Source: Acinetobacter boissieri (lineage in GTDB: Bacteria; Pseudomonadota; Gammaproteobacteria; Pseudomonadales; Moraxellaceae). Taken from it: 64,000 nt of DNA. Of the stretch, positions 8,630-17,885 are shown one piece after another. How positions within the stretch are numbered: position 1 is the first letter of the stretch; every line of letters starts with the position of its first letter. The translations under genes and the position numbers were made by a program. Location of the stretch: NCBI RefSeq assembly GCF_900096955.1, contig NZ_FMYL01000001.1, forward strand, positions 248,001-312,000, written 5' to 3'. The notes beneath the pieces were generated by a model that made no database searches, had not been told where the DNA came from, and saw nothing but the letters and a program-made list of their open reading frames with translations.

Positions 8630-10084
8630 CTAATTCAGCTGTCTTCGTTTATTTGAAAACTCAATAGCATCATTTTCTGGGGCATCTGATTGACCATATG
8701 GTTTTGCGATAAACATGTAGATCATTCCACTACCGATCACGATAGCTAAGCCGACCAAAACAACCCATCGATCCAAAAAGGTTTGCCCAACACTTGGCTG
8801 AATAAGTAAATAAATCGCCATAATACCATAGAGCAGCGCCATAATATTGACTGCCATTCCTGCTGACCCAATGCTCCATTCTCCTGCAGGCTTCCACCCT
8901 TTTAGGCGCTGTCTAAGTGCAGCTAAAACAACCATTTGAAACGAAACATAAATGCCTGCAACAGCAAAAGCTGTAATTTTGGCTAAATTATCTGGCGAAA
9001 AATAGACCCAAACACAAATAATTAATGGCAATAAGCAACTTACGATCATTGCATTATCAGGCACACCCTTTTTCGATAGTTGAGATAGCCAACCACTTTT
9101 GGGCAACATATTATCTCTTGAAAACGAAAATACCAATCGACTCAGTGCTGCTTGTAAAGATAAAATACACGACAACATTGCAATAATTGCAATGACAATA
9201 AAAATACTTGCGCCTGTTGGACCTAAAGCATCTGTAAGAATGGCAGGTATTGGATCTGCAATTTTTCCTGAAATAATATCTTTTAAATTCGGTGAGGCAA
9301 GTAAATATCCTAAAATAGAAACAACCGCAGAAATGGCACCAAATACAATACTCAAAATCATAGCAACAGGAATTTGTTTACTCGGATTTTTCACTTCTTC
9401 AGCCACATTACCACAGGCCTCAAAACCAAAAAACATAAATAAGCCTAGCAATGAAGCAGATAAGAAAGCGCTGGTATATGTACCATCTGACCCTAATATG
9501 CCCATAGAATCAAAAACAATCGAAAATGGCTGAGCTCGGTGAAAAATAAGCAAATAGATTCCCAAAGCAATAACACTCACAATTTCACACCAAAACCCAA
9601 TTCGAGCCACACGAGCAAGGTTCTTAGTGCCAGACATATTCATCACCATCACAAGAATGAGTAACACGACTGTAGTGATTAAAGCGTGACTTGCACTATT
9701 TGTATAATTTAAAAGCGATGCAACAAAACCTGCACTATATTCTGCAATGGATGTAATTGTAACGACTAATGCCCATAAATAAATCCAAGCAGCCATCCAT
9801 GCATATTTTTTACCCCATAACCGCCGAGCCCATGGGTATAACCCCCCTGTAATTGGGTACTGTGAAGCAGTTTCACCAAACACTAAAGCAACTAATAACT
9901 GACCAAAAGCCACAATGAGAATCCACCAAATAGATGCTGGACCTGCCAACGTAATTGCTAAAGCAAAAAGTGAATATACAGCGGTTAAGGGTGACAAGTA
10001 AGTAAACCCTAATGAGAAATTAGAAATTAGTCCTATAGATCTTTCAAACGTTGGGGCAGTGTTTTTTTCTTGGTTATTTGTCAT
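8630..10084 (-). CDS. APC-superfamily amino acid/polyamine permease
   Basis: A 484-residue integral inner-membrane protein with about twelve hydrophobic helices. The N-terminal region matches the APC family (GFTYLSPLTAVYSLFALAI, then FGETASQYPITGGLYPWARRL). It should import an amine, polyamine or amino acid with a proton or sodium ion. It is the last gene of a minus-strand set with the NTF2-like protein and aldehyde dehydrogenase, which suggests that its substrate is oxidised by that pathway (inference). The 170-bp gap upstream holds a perfect palindrome that may be an operator. Substrate is not determinable from sequence alone. Confidence 0.85.
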   Translation of the reverse strand: MTNNQEKNTAPTFERSIGLISNFSLGFTYLSPLTAVYSLFALAITLAGPASIWWILIVAFGQLLVALVFGETASQYPITGGLYPWARRLWGKKYAWMAAWIYLWALVVTITSIAEYSAGFVASLLNYTNSASHALITTVVLLILVMVMNMSGTKNLARVARIGFWCEIVSVIALGIYLLIFHRAQPFSIVFDSMGILGSDGTYTSAFLSASLLGLFMFFGFEACGNVAEEVKNPSKQIPVAMILSIVFGAISAVVSILGYLLASPNLKDIISGKIADPIPAILTDALGPTGASIFIVIAIIAMLSCILSLQAALSRLVFSFSRDNMLPKSGWLSQLSKKGVPDNAMIVSCLLPLIICVWVYFSPDNLAKITAFAVAGIYVSFQMVVLAALRQRLKGWKPAGEWSIGSAGMAVNIMALLYGIMAIYLLIQPSVGQTFLDRWVVLVGLAIVIGSGMIYMFIAKPYGQSDAPENDAIEFSNKRRQLN

Positions 10085-10189
10085 AGCTTATCTCTTTTAT
10101 ATTCAATAAAGTGAGATGGTATTTAGTGTCATTTTAATGAATCATAACAGCGCTCTACACAAAACTTACCCTGACTAAATTTGATAGTT

Positions 10190-10204
10190 AACTGTAATAC
10201 AGTT
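10190..10204. promoter_or_regulatory. 15-bp perfect palindrome before permease gene
   Basis: AACTGTAATACAGTT is a perfect inverted repeat around a central A, 106 bp upstream of the permease start. Its half-site TACAGTT recurs in TTGTATACAGTT at 12560-12571 before the EamA gene. GTA/TAC-centred palindromes are typical of FCD-type GntR operators, so the nearby regulator is a candidate binder (inference). Confidence 0.45.
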
Positions 10205-10254
10205 CAATTTTATATGACCTTTAAGTACATGATCTCTAGATTTTTTTGATTACG

Positions 10255-10719
10255 TTATAAACCAAGCTGCTGATTCAAATTCGCAGCATCATAGTAATCA
10301 CCTTGGTACGTTATTTTGCCGTGATGAAGGTGTACGAAACTGACACCTTTAAATGAAATATCTTTATTTGTAGGTGCTGTACCTGCCCATACTCCAGTAT
10401 TTTTACCACTAAACTCCCACTCAAAAGCAATACTATCTTGACCAACAATCGGTTGGCCTATCATTTTCCATTTTAAATTTGGTACAGCATCCATAAATAC
10501 TTTGATCACATGATCTCTTGCATTTAATTGCCCCACTTCAGATTTTCCAACTGTGACATCATAATATTGAACATCTTTAGAGAAATAAGTAGCAGCTTTT
10601 TCTGCATTGTGTGCATTCCATGCCGACATATAGTCTTTAATTACATCTTGCGGTGATGTCATCTCGGCATTTGCTAAACAACTCATGAATAAAACAGGTA
10701 ACATGGCAAATATTTTCAT
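10255..10719 (-). CDS. Secreted SnoaL/NTF2-like protein
   Basis: A 154-residue protein with a signal peptide (MKIFAMLPVLFMSCLANA) and a single NTF2-like cone-shaped domain typical of SnoaL/ester-cyclase relatives. It shows DVIKDYMSAWNAHNAEKAATYF at the start, FEWEFSGKNTG in the middle, and HLHHGKITYQGDYYD at the end. These folds bind or isomerise small molecules; the exact activity is unknown. It lies between the aldehyde dehydrogenase and permease genes in the same orientation, suggesting a periplasmic role in the same amine-degradation pathway. Confidence 0.78.
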   Translation of the reverse strand: MKIFAMLPVLFMSCLANAEMTSPQDVIKDYMSAWNAHNAEKAATYFSKDVQYYDVTVGKSEVGQLNARDHVIKVFMDAVPNLKWKMIGQPIVGQDSIAFEWEFSGKNTGVWAGTAPTNKDISFKGVSFVHLHHGKITYQGDYYDAANLNQQLGL

Positions 10720-10830
10720 ATTTTATCTCGCATAAATTTATTATTGCTTCGCTATATAACAAACACTATTTACTTATAATTACTGTCACTTCATATAACG
10801 TAAAAGGTAGAATCACGCTATACATCAATT

Positions 10831-12267
10831 TTAGGTTTCATAAGCGCTCATCACATGCTTAATACGCATGTACTCTTCTAGGCCATAAGACGATAAATCT
10901 TTGCCATAACCTGATTTTTTAAAACCACCATGTGGCATTTCTGCCACTAAAGGAATATGTGCATTAATCCAAACCGTACCAAAATCTAAATCACGGCTAA
11001 AACGTAATGCTCTTGAATGATTCTGGGTCCATACGCTAGAGGCAAGACCATACTCAACATCATTTGCTTTCTCTAATGCTTCATCGTCTGTTTGAAAAGA
11101 CTGTATGGTGATAATTGGACCAAAAATTTCTGTTTGAATCATTTCATCTTGTTGCTGTAACCCTGTCACAATGGTCGGCTCAAAATAAAATCCGGCCGAT
11201 TCAATTGGGTTTCCACCTAACACAATGTTGGCATGTGAAGGCAATCGCTGTAAGAATCCTTGTACTTGATTAAGCTGATTTTTATTATTTAATGCACCAT
11301 ATAACGCGTGCGTATCATCTGGTGTACCACATTTAATATTTTTCTTTGTGTAATCAATTAAACCGTCTGTAAACTCATCATAAATAGAGGATTCAACTAA
11401 AATACGTGCAGCCGCTGTACAGTCTTGGCCCGCATTAAAAAATGCTGCTGTTGCAATACTTTCAATGGCTTTACTTATATTTGTATCAGCAAATACAACA
11501 ACTGGCGCTTTTCCGCCAAGTTCTAGATGTGCTTTAGCAAGATTAGAAGCAGCAGATGCTGCAACTTGTAATCCTGCTCTGACAGAACCTGTAATTGACA
11601 CTAAAGCCGGTGTTAAATGTGAAACAACTCTTGAGCCAGCCTCCGCTTTTCCCAAAACAACATTAAATGTGCCTTGTGGGAAAAAAGGCGCTGCTATCTC
11701 GGCTAAAATCAAACTACTTGTGGGCGTTGTATCACTGGGTTTTAAAACAACGGTATTACCTGCGGCCAATGCTGGAGCAATTTTCCAAACCGCCATCATG
11801 AATGGGTAATTCCACGGTGCCACTTGGCCAACCACCCCTAAAGGTTCTCTACGAATACTGGATGAAAAGCCCTCTAAATATTCTCCAGTCGATTTACCCT
11901 CTAAACAACGGGCAGCGCCTGCAAAAAAACGAATGTGATCAGCTGATGCTTTCACTTCCTCTTGAGCAATCATGTGCTTTAGCTGACCAGTTTCTATACT
12001 CTGCGCATTAACCAATCGCTCAAGGTTATCTTCTATAGCATTTGCAAGGTCAAGCAATGCTTTTTGCCTAACCGCTGGTGTTGTTTTACCCCATGTTTTA
12101 GATGCTTTTTTTGCAGAAATGTATGCAATATCTACATCTTCTTGGGTTGCATTTGGTGATATTGCATGTACCTTTCCGGTAACTGGACTAATGAGTTCGA
12201 ATAAATCTCCTCCATCTGTTTTTCTATATTTTCCATCAATAAAGTGTTCTAAAGTGTGTATGGTCAT
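10831..12267 (-). CDS. Aldehyde dehydrogenase, gamma-aminobutyraldehyde type
   Basis: A 478-residue NAD(P)-dependent aldehyde dehydrogenase. The catalytic Cys is in FNAGQDCTAA, the general base Glu in LELGGKAP, and the substrate-entry Asn in APWNYP. The block ELGGKAPVVVF and the C-terminal PHGGFKKSGYGKDLSSYGLEEY closely resemble PatD/YdcW, the gamma-aminobutyraldehyde dehydrogenase of putrescine breakdown. It probably oxidises an aminoaldehyde produced from an imported amine. No matching amine oxidase or transaminase is in the window, so it would depend on enzymes encoded elsewhere. Sure of the family, less of the substrate. Confidence 0.85.
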   Translation of the reverse strand: MTIHTLEHFIDGKYRKTDGGDLFELISPVTGKVHAISPNATQEDVDIAYISAKKASKTWGKTTPAVRQKALLDLANAIEDNLERLVNAQSIETGQLKHMIAQEEVKASADHIRFFAGAARCLEGKSTGEYLEGFSSSIRREPLGVVGQVAPWNYPFMMAVWKIAPALAAGNTVVLKPSDTTPTSSLILAEIAAPFFPQGTFNVVLGKAEAGSRVVSHLTPALVSITGSVRAGLQVAASAASNLAKAHLELGGKAPVVVFADTNISKAIESIATAAFFNAGQDCTAAARILVESSIYDEFTDGLIDYTKKNIKCGTPDDTHALYGALNNKNQLNQVQGFLQRLPSHANIVLGGNPIESAGFYFEPTIVTGLQQQDEMIQTEIFGPIITIQSFQTDDEALEKANDVEYGLASSVWTQNHSRALRFSRDLDFGTVWINAHIPLVAEMPHGGFKKSGYGKDLSSYGLEEYMRIKHVMSAYET

Positions 12268-12613
12268 TTTTATCGCTCATTTAAAACATATAACATATTA
12301 TGTATTATGTATTTCTTTTACTGTCAATATTTATTTTTAAAATCTAAAAGTCATATGAGACCATTTTTAAACAAGTTGTTAGAATTTATTGTTATTTATC
12401 AAAGATAATGTAGATATATTCTATATGACTACAAAGAGTTAATCGTTTTAAAAATTTGGGAAGACATTCGAGTCTATTCCCTTCTTATATTCAAATTGAG
12501 TGAGATAACAAGAAATACAGCAACCAAAGAAATCTACTAAATAATAAGTAAGGCTTATATTGTATACAGTTGCTTAGCCATGTTATAAACACAAAAACAA
12601 AAAGGTATTCCTC
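12268..12613. other. Divergent intergenic region with short palindromes
   Basis: 346 bp of AT-rich DNA between the aldehyde dehydrogenase (minus) and EamA (plus) genes. No gene or RNA is evident. ACATATTATGT at 12293-12303 is an 11-bp palindrome just upstream of the dehydrogenase start. TTGTATACAGTT at 12560-12571, upstream of the EamA gene, shares its half-site with the palindrome before the permease gene. These are candidate operators for the local GntR-type regulator. Confidence 0.4.
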
Positions 12614-13519
12614 ATGACCATTAAAGACTTCTTACTTGCATGTATTGTCATTTTGGCATGGGGTGTCAATTTTGTAGTAATTAAATTTGGCGTTCAAGAT
12701 ATCCCACCATTCCTATTGGGCTGTTTACGTTTTGTTTTTGTGGTCTTTCCTGCCATATTTTTTATTAAACGCCCACCTGTACCACTGCGACTTATTTTAG
12801 GTTATGGTTTGGCCATTAGTTTTGGTCAGTTCAGCTTACTATTTTTTGCCATGCACTTAGGTATGCCAACAGGGATTGCTTCTTTAGCCTTACAAGCACA
12901 AGTCTTTTTTACACTCTTATTAGGCGTATTATTTTTAAAAGAAAATATGAAAATACAACACATTATAGGCATGCTTGTTGCCAGTGTTGGACTAGTTATT
13001 TTGGCCGTCAGTAAAGCAGGTATGAATAGCCATGTGCCTCTCATTCCATTTTTATTTATTTTAGCCGCAGCATTGTCTTGGGCAATTGGTAATATTTGTA
13101 ATAAAGTAATTTTAAAACATGCCAATGTGAATGCACTGTCTTTAGTCGTTTGGGCAGGTCTTGTACCGATTATTCCATTTTTCCTCTGCTCTGTATGGCT
13201 TGATGGTATGGATAAAATCAGCAATAGCCTTATACACATACAAGCCAAAGATATTTTTGTGGTGTTTTACCTCTCTATTGTTTGTTCATTGATTGGTTAT
13301 GGTTTGTGGGGCTACTTGCTTAATAAATATGAAACATGGCGAGTTGCACCACTTACACTCCTTATTCCTGTTGTTGGCTTAATTACAGGTTTTCTTGTAT
13401 TAGGTGAGCGTTTATCTTACGCACAATATATCGGCGTATTCGTCATTGGTGTAGGGCTTTGTATTAATATGTTTGGTCAACGATTATTTGCTCGGTTCAG
13501 AAGAAAACAAACGAGCTAA
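12614..13519 (+). CDS. EamA/DMT-family transporter
   Basis: A 301-residue membrane protein with ten hydrophobic segments arranged as two EamA repeats, each about 135 residues. It begins LLACIVILAWGVNFVVIKFG, the hallmark first helix, and the second repeat has AAALSWAIGNICNKV. It resembles EamA (YdeD) exporters of cysteine-pathway metabolites. RBS AAAAAGG lies before the ATG. Placed divergent from the dehydrogenase, it may export a toxic intermediate or import substrate (inference). Its stop overlaps the convergent methyltransferase gene by 4 bp. Confidence 0.84.
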   Translation: MTIKDFLLACIVILAWGVNFVVIKFGVQDIPPFLLGCLRFVFVVFPAIFFIKRPPVPLRLILGYGLAISFGQFSLLFFAMHLGMPTGIASLALQAQVFFTLLLGVLFLKENMKIQHIIGMLVASVGLVILAVSKAGMNSHVPLIPFLFILAAALSWAIGNICNKVILKHANVNALSLVVWAGLVPIIPFFLCSVWLDGMDKISNSLIHIQAKDIFVVFYLSIVCSLIGYGLWGYLLNKYETWRVAPLTLLIPVVGLITGFLVLGERLSYAQYIGVFVIGVGLCINMFGQRLFARFRRKQTS

Positions 13520-14328
13520 TCTTTAGATACTGTCACTTGTACATAATCAATTAAACCATCTTGGTATAGTTTTTGACATAGTTTTGCCGTCATTTTAATT
13601 TTTAGCCCAGACAGTCCTTTAAGTTTTTCTGCAGGTAAATGTTCAACGTAATGAGCAAATCCTGCAAATACATCTTGGCTAAGTACTTGTATATTTAAGT
13701 CATTATAGCCTTGGGATTGAACCATGCATTGAAGTGTTGTTGCTGTTTCGATGTGTTTAAACTGAACATTGGCTACTTTCAATAAGTACTGGTATGTCTT
13801 TTTTTGTAGCCATGTTTGCTGTTGCCAACGTTCATTCAGGAGTAAATGGTGAAAACCAACTCTCGTGTTTGGCTTTACTACATGTGCAATCGCTTTAAAA
13901 AAGTCACTCAATCCACTGTGATATAAAGCATCTATACAGACAATCACATCATATTTCTGTTTTAAACAATCAAGTGACAAAAATGAACTGTGATAAACCT
14001 GTATATCTTGGCACCTATTTTGAATATTTCTTACACAATCTGCTTGTAATTCCACAGCAGTAATCTGCTGTACTGAATAATACCGTTGCCAAAAAAATAG
14101 ACTTGCGCCTTGTCCGCAACCTAAGTCTAACAAGTGATCGGTTTTACATACTTGCAGTTGATTGGCTAAATTGATTGCCAACTGCTCACAGGCTTGGACA
14201 TAACTTTGGTTTTTTGAGTGCCATAAACCTAAGTTTGTCCATGCACAGGTTTCAGTATCCCCCAATTGGCTGGCATCTATCGCATATTTATGCGCCAATG
14301 CCCAGCGAAATTGAGGTAATTTATGCAC
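13516..14328 (-). CDS. Class I SAM-dependent methyltransferase
   Basis: A 270-residue methyltransferase of unknown substrate. The SAM-binding motif I is HLLDLGCGQGASLFFW (around residue 65), followed by the acidic strand AVELQAD and motif DVIVCIDALYHSG. The size and C-terminal helical part resemble sterol/fatty-acid-type methyltransferases. It starts with GTG at 14328, supported by AGGG seven bases upstream inside the previous gene. Only 1 bp separates it from the FAD oxidoreductase stop, so the two are one operon and probably act on the same lipid-like or isoprenoid substrate (inference). Confidence 0.78.
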   Translation of the reverse strand: MHKLPQFRWALAHKYAIDASQLGDTETCAWTNLGLWHSKNQSYVQACEQLAINLANQLQVCKTDHLLDLGCGQGASLFFWQRYYSVQQITAVELQADCVRNIQNRCQDIQVYHSSFLSLDCLKQKYDVIVCIDALYHSGLSDFFKAIAHVVKPNTRVGFHHLLLNERWQQQTWLQKKTYQYLLKVANVQFKHIETATTLQCMVQSQGYNDLNIQVLSQDVFAGFAHYVEHLPAEKLKGLSGLKIKMTAKLCQKLYQDGLIDYVQVTVSKD

Positions 14329-14329
14329 C

Positions 14330-15640
14330 TTAGTACCCTAACTCTGGTGCCACTGTCACTTTAGGTTTCAACCCTACAAATGGAAGTGGTGCACCTAGGT
14401 TTTTTGCAATTTGCATGGCAGATGTCACGGCAGATTCTAAAATAGGTAAGCCATCACATGACCATGAACCACAAAAATATACCTTACGGTCAGTTGCCTT
14501 TTGACGGCGTTGCAGTTCAGAGTTCAGTTCAATCGTTTGTGAGTTCACCACTGCACGACTGAGTTTTACAGTCGAAACAATTTTTTTCTGGTCAATCGGC
14601 ATCACAGGTCGCCATGTCTGAAATACAGCCTCTTTACCCACCAACGTTGGCTCAATGGCATTCATCCATACTGTAAACTGTTGTTTAGTAAATGGACGAT
14701 CCATCATATAACTGAGTACAGACCAGTCTTTACGGCGTGGTGGCATAACTGTAGCATCTGTATGTATAACCAAATCACCTTCTTCAAACTTAAACTGTTT
14801 GAGTAAGGCCAAATCATCGGCGAATTGTTCTAAGTTTAAAAACTCTTCTAACTTATTGGTTGGCGTCGCTACAATTGTACGGTCGAATTGTCGTTTAATG
14901 CCTGCTGCATTTTCAACATAAACCTTCTCACCCTGAAGCTCTACTTTCGTGACAGCCGAACCGCTTTCAATATTTATGCCATCAATTAGTTTACTTACAA
15001 ATGCAGGCGCACCGCCTTGTAAACGCAGTAACTGATCGCCATTGGTTAATTGTTGTAAAAAAACCAATAACGGTTTGGCAGGCCACTCACCAATCGTTTG
15101 AGGGTTACAGGTACAAATGGTATACAACACAGGCATGATCGCCCCATGCCAAAATACTTCTTCAATCTCATTTTTATTAATAAACTCAGATAAAGTAATA
15201 TCTTGACGCTTCGATTTAAAAAAGCGGTAAATCGCACTTTTTAATTGCAACATGCCTTTCACTAAACGCACGCCGTACTGCTGTAAGCCTTTACGATTAT
15301 TAATAATTGGAAAATTACCAATCGGTGCTCTAGAAGTCGTCAACCATGTTTCAATTTTATCTTCAAATAACCAACTACACGACATATATGTACGTACAGG
15401 AAAAGTATCTATGCCTAAGTGTGTGGCTAAACTTAATGTGTTTTTCCAAAGATAGGGGTTCATTACACGTAGTGGTACATCAATCATTCCACCATCAAAA
15501 GCAATACTGTGGCTGTCGATTCCTCGGCCAGGTAGTGCTTCAAATACAGTAATATTATGCCCGGCATCTTTTAAAATTCGTGCAGTAGCTAGTCCCGCCA
15601 TGCCACTTCCAATGACTGCTATATCCACGTAGGTATCCAT
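14330..15640 (-). CDS. FAD-dependent amine-oxidase-type oxidoreductase
   Basis: About 436 residues from the ATG at 15640; the frame stays open to 15742 but the FAD fold starts here. The dinucleotide motif is DIAVIGSGMAGLATARIL at residue 5, followed by the FEA...GRGIDSH region. The C-terminal block KVYFCGSWSCDGLPILESAVTSA resembles the FAD-contacting end of amine oxidases and carotenoid-desaturase-like proteins. Together with the coupled methyltransferase it suggests modification of a lipid or polyene, but the substrate is unknown. No strong ribosome site distinguishes the possible starts. Confidence 0.75.
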   Translation of the reverse strand: MDTYVDIAVIGSGMAGLATARILKDAGHNITVFEALPGRGIDSHSIAFDGGMIDVPLRVMNPYLWKNTLSLATHLGIDTFPVRTYMSCSWLFEDKIETWLTTSRAPIGNFPIINNRKGLQQYGVRLVKGMLQLKSAIYRFFKSKRQDITLSEFINKNEIEEVFWHGAIMPVLYTICTCNPQTIGEWPAKPLLVFLQQLTNGDQLLRLQGGAPAFVSKLIDGINIESGSAVTKVELQGEKVYVENAAGIKRQFDRTIVATPTNKLEEFLNLEQFADDLALLKQFKFEEGDLVIHTDATVMPPRRKDWSVLSYMMDRPFTKQQFTVWMNAIEPTLVGKEAVFQTWRPVMPIDQKKIVSTVKLSRAVVNSQTIELNSELQRRQKATDRKVYFCGSWSCDGLPILESAVTSAMQIAKNLGAPLPFVGLKPKVTVAPELGY

Positions 15641-15837
15641 TAAAGAGTTTTTTTTATTATGCGTGATATGAAACAGAAAGACTTTATTAAAAAATACCAT
15701 TCTGAATGGGTTATGTGTGTTTTTTTTTAACAAGCTGTACATTTATTCAATATCAGCTCACCAATGAAATTAAATCTAGAAAAACTATACGTATTAAAGA
15801 CGTCATCTACAGCACTATTTAAAATCGCCTGTATCAT

Positions 15838-15866
15838 AAAAAAAGACCCCGATGAACAGAGTCTTT
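15838..15866 (-). terminator. Rho-independent terminator of aceEF
   Basis: On the minus strand AAAGAC pairs with GTCTTT around a loop and is followed by a run of seven T, about 22 bp after the aceF stop. Confidence 0.75.
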
Positions 15867-15887
15867 CTATGATGATTAAATTACAGT

Positions 15888-17882
15888 TTAAAGCAATAAA
15901 GAACGAATATCTGAAAGCAGTTTCGTTAATTTATTGGTAAAACGTGCAGCATCTGCACCGTTAATGACACGGTGGTCATAAGACAGTGACAATGGCAACA
16001 TTAAGCGTGGTTCAAAGTCTTTACCATTCCATACAGGTTGCATGGTCGCAGGTGAGATACCCAAAATTGCAACTTGTGGCCAGTTCACCAATGGCGTAAA
16101 TGCTGTACCACCAATACTACCTAGACTGGTAATCGTAAAGTTTGCACCTTGTAAGTCTTTCGGAGAAAGTTTTTTCTCACGTGCTTTTTTACTCAGCTCA
16201 CCCAATTCAATTGCAATATCTTTAATTGATTTCTGATCTGGATTACGTAGCACAGGTACAGTTAAGCCATCTGGAGTTGCCACTGCAATGCCCATATGAA
16301 TTTCTTTACGCAGCAGCACAGACTTTTCATCATCAGCTAAATGGGCTGCAAAATATGGCTCTTCTTTTAACAAGTGTGCCAATGCTTTAGCAATAAATGC
16401 CAAAATAGTTAAACTCACCCCTTGTTGTTTAAAGCCACCTTTTAGCTCGCCACGCCACGCTTCTAGCTCAGTAATATCCGCTTGGTCAAACTGAGTTACT
16501 TGTGGAATAAAGTTATTTAAGCACAACTGCGGTATAGACACTTGTTGCAAACGTGTGAGCGGTTTTTCTTCAACACCACCATGCGCTGTAAAGTCAGGTA
16601 ATTTTGGTAATCCTGACTTGACTGCAGGGGCTGCTTTTTCAACCACTTTAGGTGCTTCAGTCAAACGCCCTTTCACATAAGCAAAAACATCATCTTTCAT
16701 GATTCGCTCATGCGGTCCCGATGATTTCACTTCTGCCAAGAGCACACCAAGCTCACGTGCTAATTTACGTACTGCTGGGCCGGCATAGACTTTTGCATTT
16801 TCTGCTTGCTGTGCTTTGCTCAGCTTTTCTGTATGCGTAGATTCAGAAGCTGGGGTCGATTTTTCAGCTGGCTTTGGTGTAGCAGGTGATTTTTCAGATT
16901 GAGCTGCAGGTGCTTGTTCAGTTTCTTTTTGAGGCGCTTCATTCTGCTTTTGGCCTTCTGCTTCTACCGTAGCAATTTTAATGCCTTGGCGAACATCTTG
17001 CCCAACTTCAATATGAATGGCCTTAATCACACCAGATGCAGAGCTTGGTACTTCAACGGTCGCTTTGTCTGACTCGACGACTAAGATACTGTCATCTTTT
17101 TCAATGCTATCGCCAACTTTAACTAAAATTTCAGAAACGGCTGCTTTATCCACACCCAAATCAGGCACAATAATCTCTATTTCACCTGCCGGTTGTTTAT
17201 TTTGTGCAGGTTGAGTATCCGCATCCGCTTGCTGGTTTGAATGAGATGCTTGCGGAGCAGGTATTTTATTGACTTGAACAGGCGGAGCTTCAGGTGCTTC
17301 ACCACCGACCGTTTTGACTGTAATTAAAAGCACACCCTCTTGAATGGTATCGCCTTCTTTTACAGCAATACTTTCAACTGTTCCCGCTTCGGTACTTGGT
17401 ACTTCCACAGTCGCTTTATCTGACTCAACAACAACAATACTGTCATCTTTTTCAATACTGTCGCCAACTTTGACCAGTATTTCACCAACAGATGCTTTTT
17501 CAACACCAATGTCAGGGACTTTCACTTCAACCACTTTAGATGTACTACTTGAAGCAGGCTTCGCCTTTTCTTGCAATACAGTTGTGGTTTTACTTGGCTC
17601 AGGTGCAGGCGCAGGTTTCTCTTCCACAGCTTCAGCTTTCGGTTTTTCCTGATTTTCGCCACTTTCTAGCTCAATCAGAGGTGTACCTTGAGCAATCTCA
17701 TCACCCTCTTTGACCAAAATCTTAGCCACAACACCTGCCGAAGTGCTTGGCACTTCAACAGATGCTTTGTCAGACTCGACCACAACAAGGCTATCATTTT
17801 CAGCAACTTGATCGCCAACTTTAACCAAAATCTCTGCAACTGTGGCGTGATCTACACCAATATCAGGTGTTTTGATTTCCAT
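15888..17882 (-). CDS. aceF: Pyruvate dehydrogenase E2 (dihydrolipoamide acetyltransferase)
   Basis: E2 core of the pyruvate dehydrogenase complex, transferring acetyl groups from lipoate to CoA. At 664 residues it has three N-terminal lipoyl domains (about 2-74, 118-190, 234-306), each with the lipoylated lysine in ESDKA, separated by Ala/Pro/Glu-rich swinging linkers. An E1/E3-binding domain follows (about 368-405, AGPAVRKLARELGV). The catalytic domain ends in the active-site motif DHRVINGADAARF. E. coli AceF is slightly shorter (630). It starts 3 bp after aceE, with AGGAG in the aceE end. The lipoyl-domain repeats are visible as internal DNA similarity. Confidence 0.97.
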   Translation of the reverse strand: MEIKTPDIGVDHATVAEILVKVGDQVAENDSLVVVESDKASVEVPSTSAGVVAKILVKEGDEIAQGTPLIELESGENQEKPKAEAVEEKPAPAPEPSKTTTVLQEKAKPASSSTSKVVEVKVPDIGVEKASVGEILVKVGDSIEKDDSIVVVESDKATVEVPSTEAGTVESIAVKEGDTIQEGVLLITVKTVGGEAPEAPPVQVNKIPAPQASHSNQQADADTQPAQNKQPAGEIEIIVPDLGVDKAAVSEILVKVGDSIEKDDSILVVESDKATVEVPSSASGVIKAIHIEVGQDVRQGIKIATVEAEGQKQNEAPQKETEQAPAAQSEKSPATPKPAEKSTPASESTHTEKLSKAQQAENAKVYAGPAVRKLARELGVLLAEVKSSGPHERIMKDDVFAYVKGRLTEAPKVVEKAAPAVKSGLPKLPDFTAHGGVEEKPLTRLQQVSIPQLCLNNFIPQVTQFDQADITELEAWRGELKGGFKQQGVSLTILAFIAKALAHLLKEEPYFAAHLADDEKSVLLRKEIHMGIAVATPDGLTVPVLRNPDQKSIKDIAIELGELSKKAREKKLSPKDLQGANFTITSLGSIGGTAFTPLVNWPQVAILGISPATMQPVWNGKDFEPRLMLPLSLSYDHRVINGADAARFTNKLTKLLSDIRSLLL

Positions 17883-17885
17883 TGT

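Noticed and set aside
11465-12011. Plus-strand open frames antisense to the aldehyde dehydrogenase
   Set aside because: They shadow a strongly conserved gene, lack ribosome sites and have no recognisable domains.
15888-17882. Repeated DNA blocks inside aceF that look like a repeat array
   Set aside because: They are the three homologous lipoyl domains (ESDKA motifs) of the E2 protein, not a CRISPR or mobile repeat.
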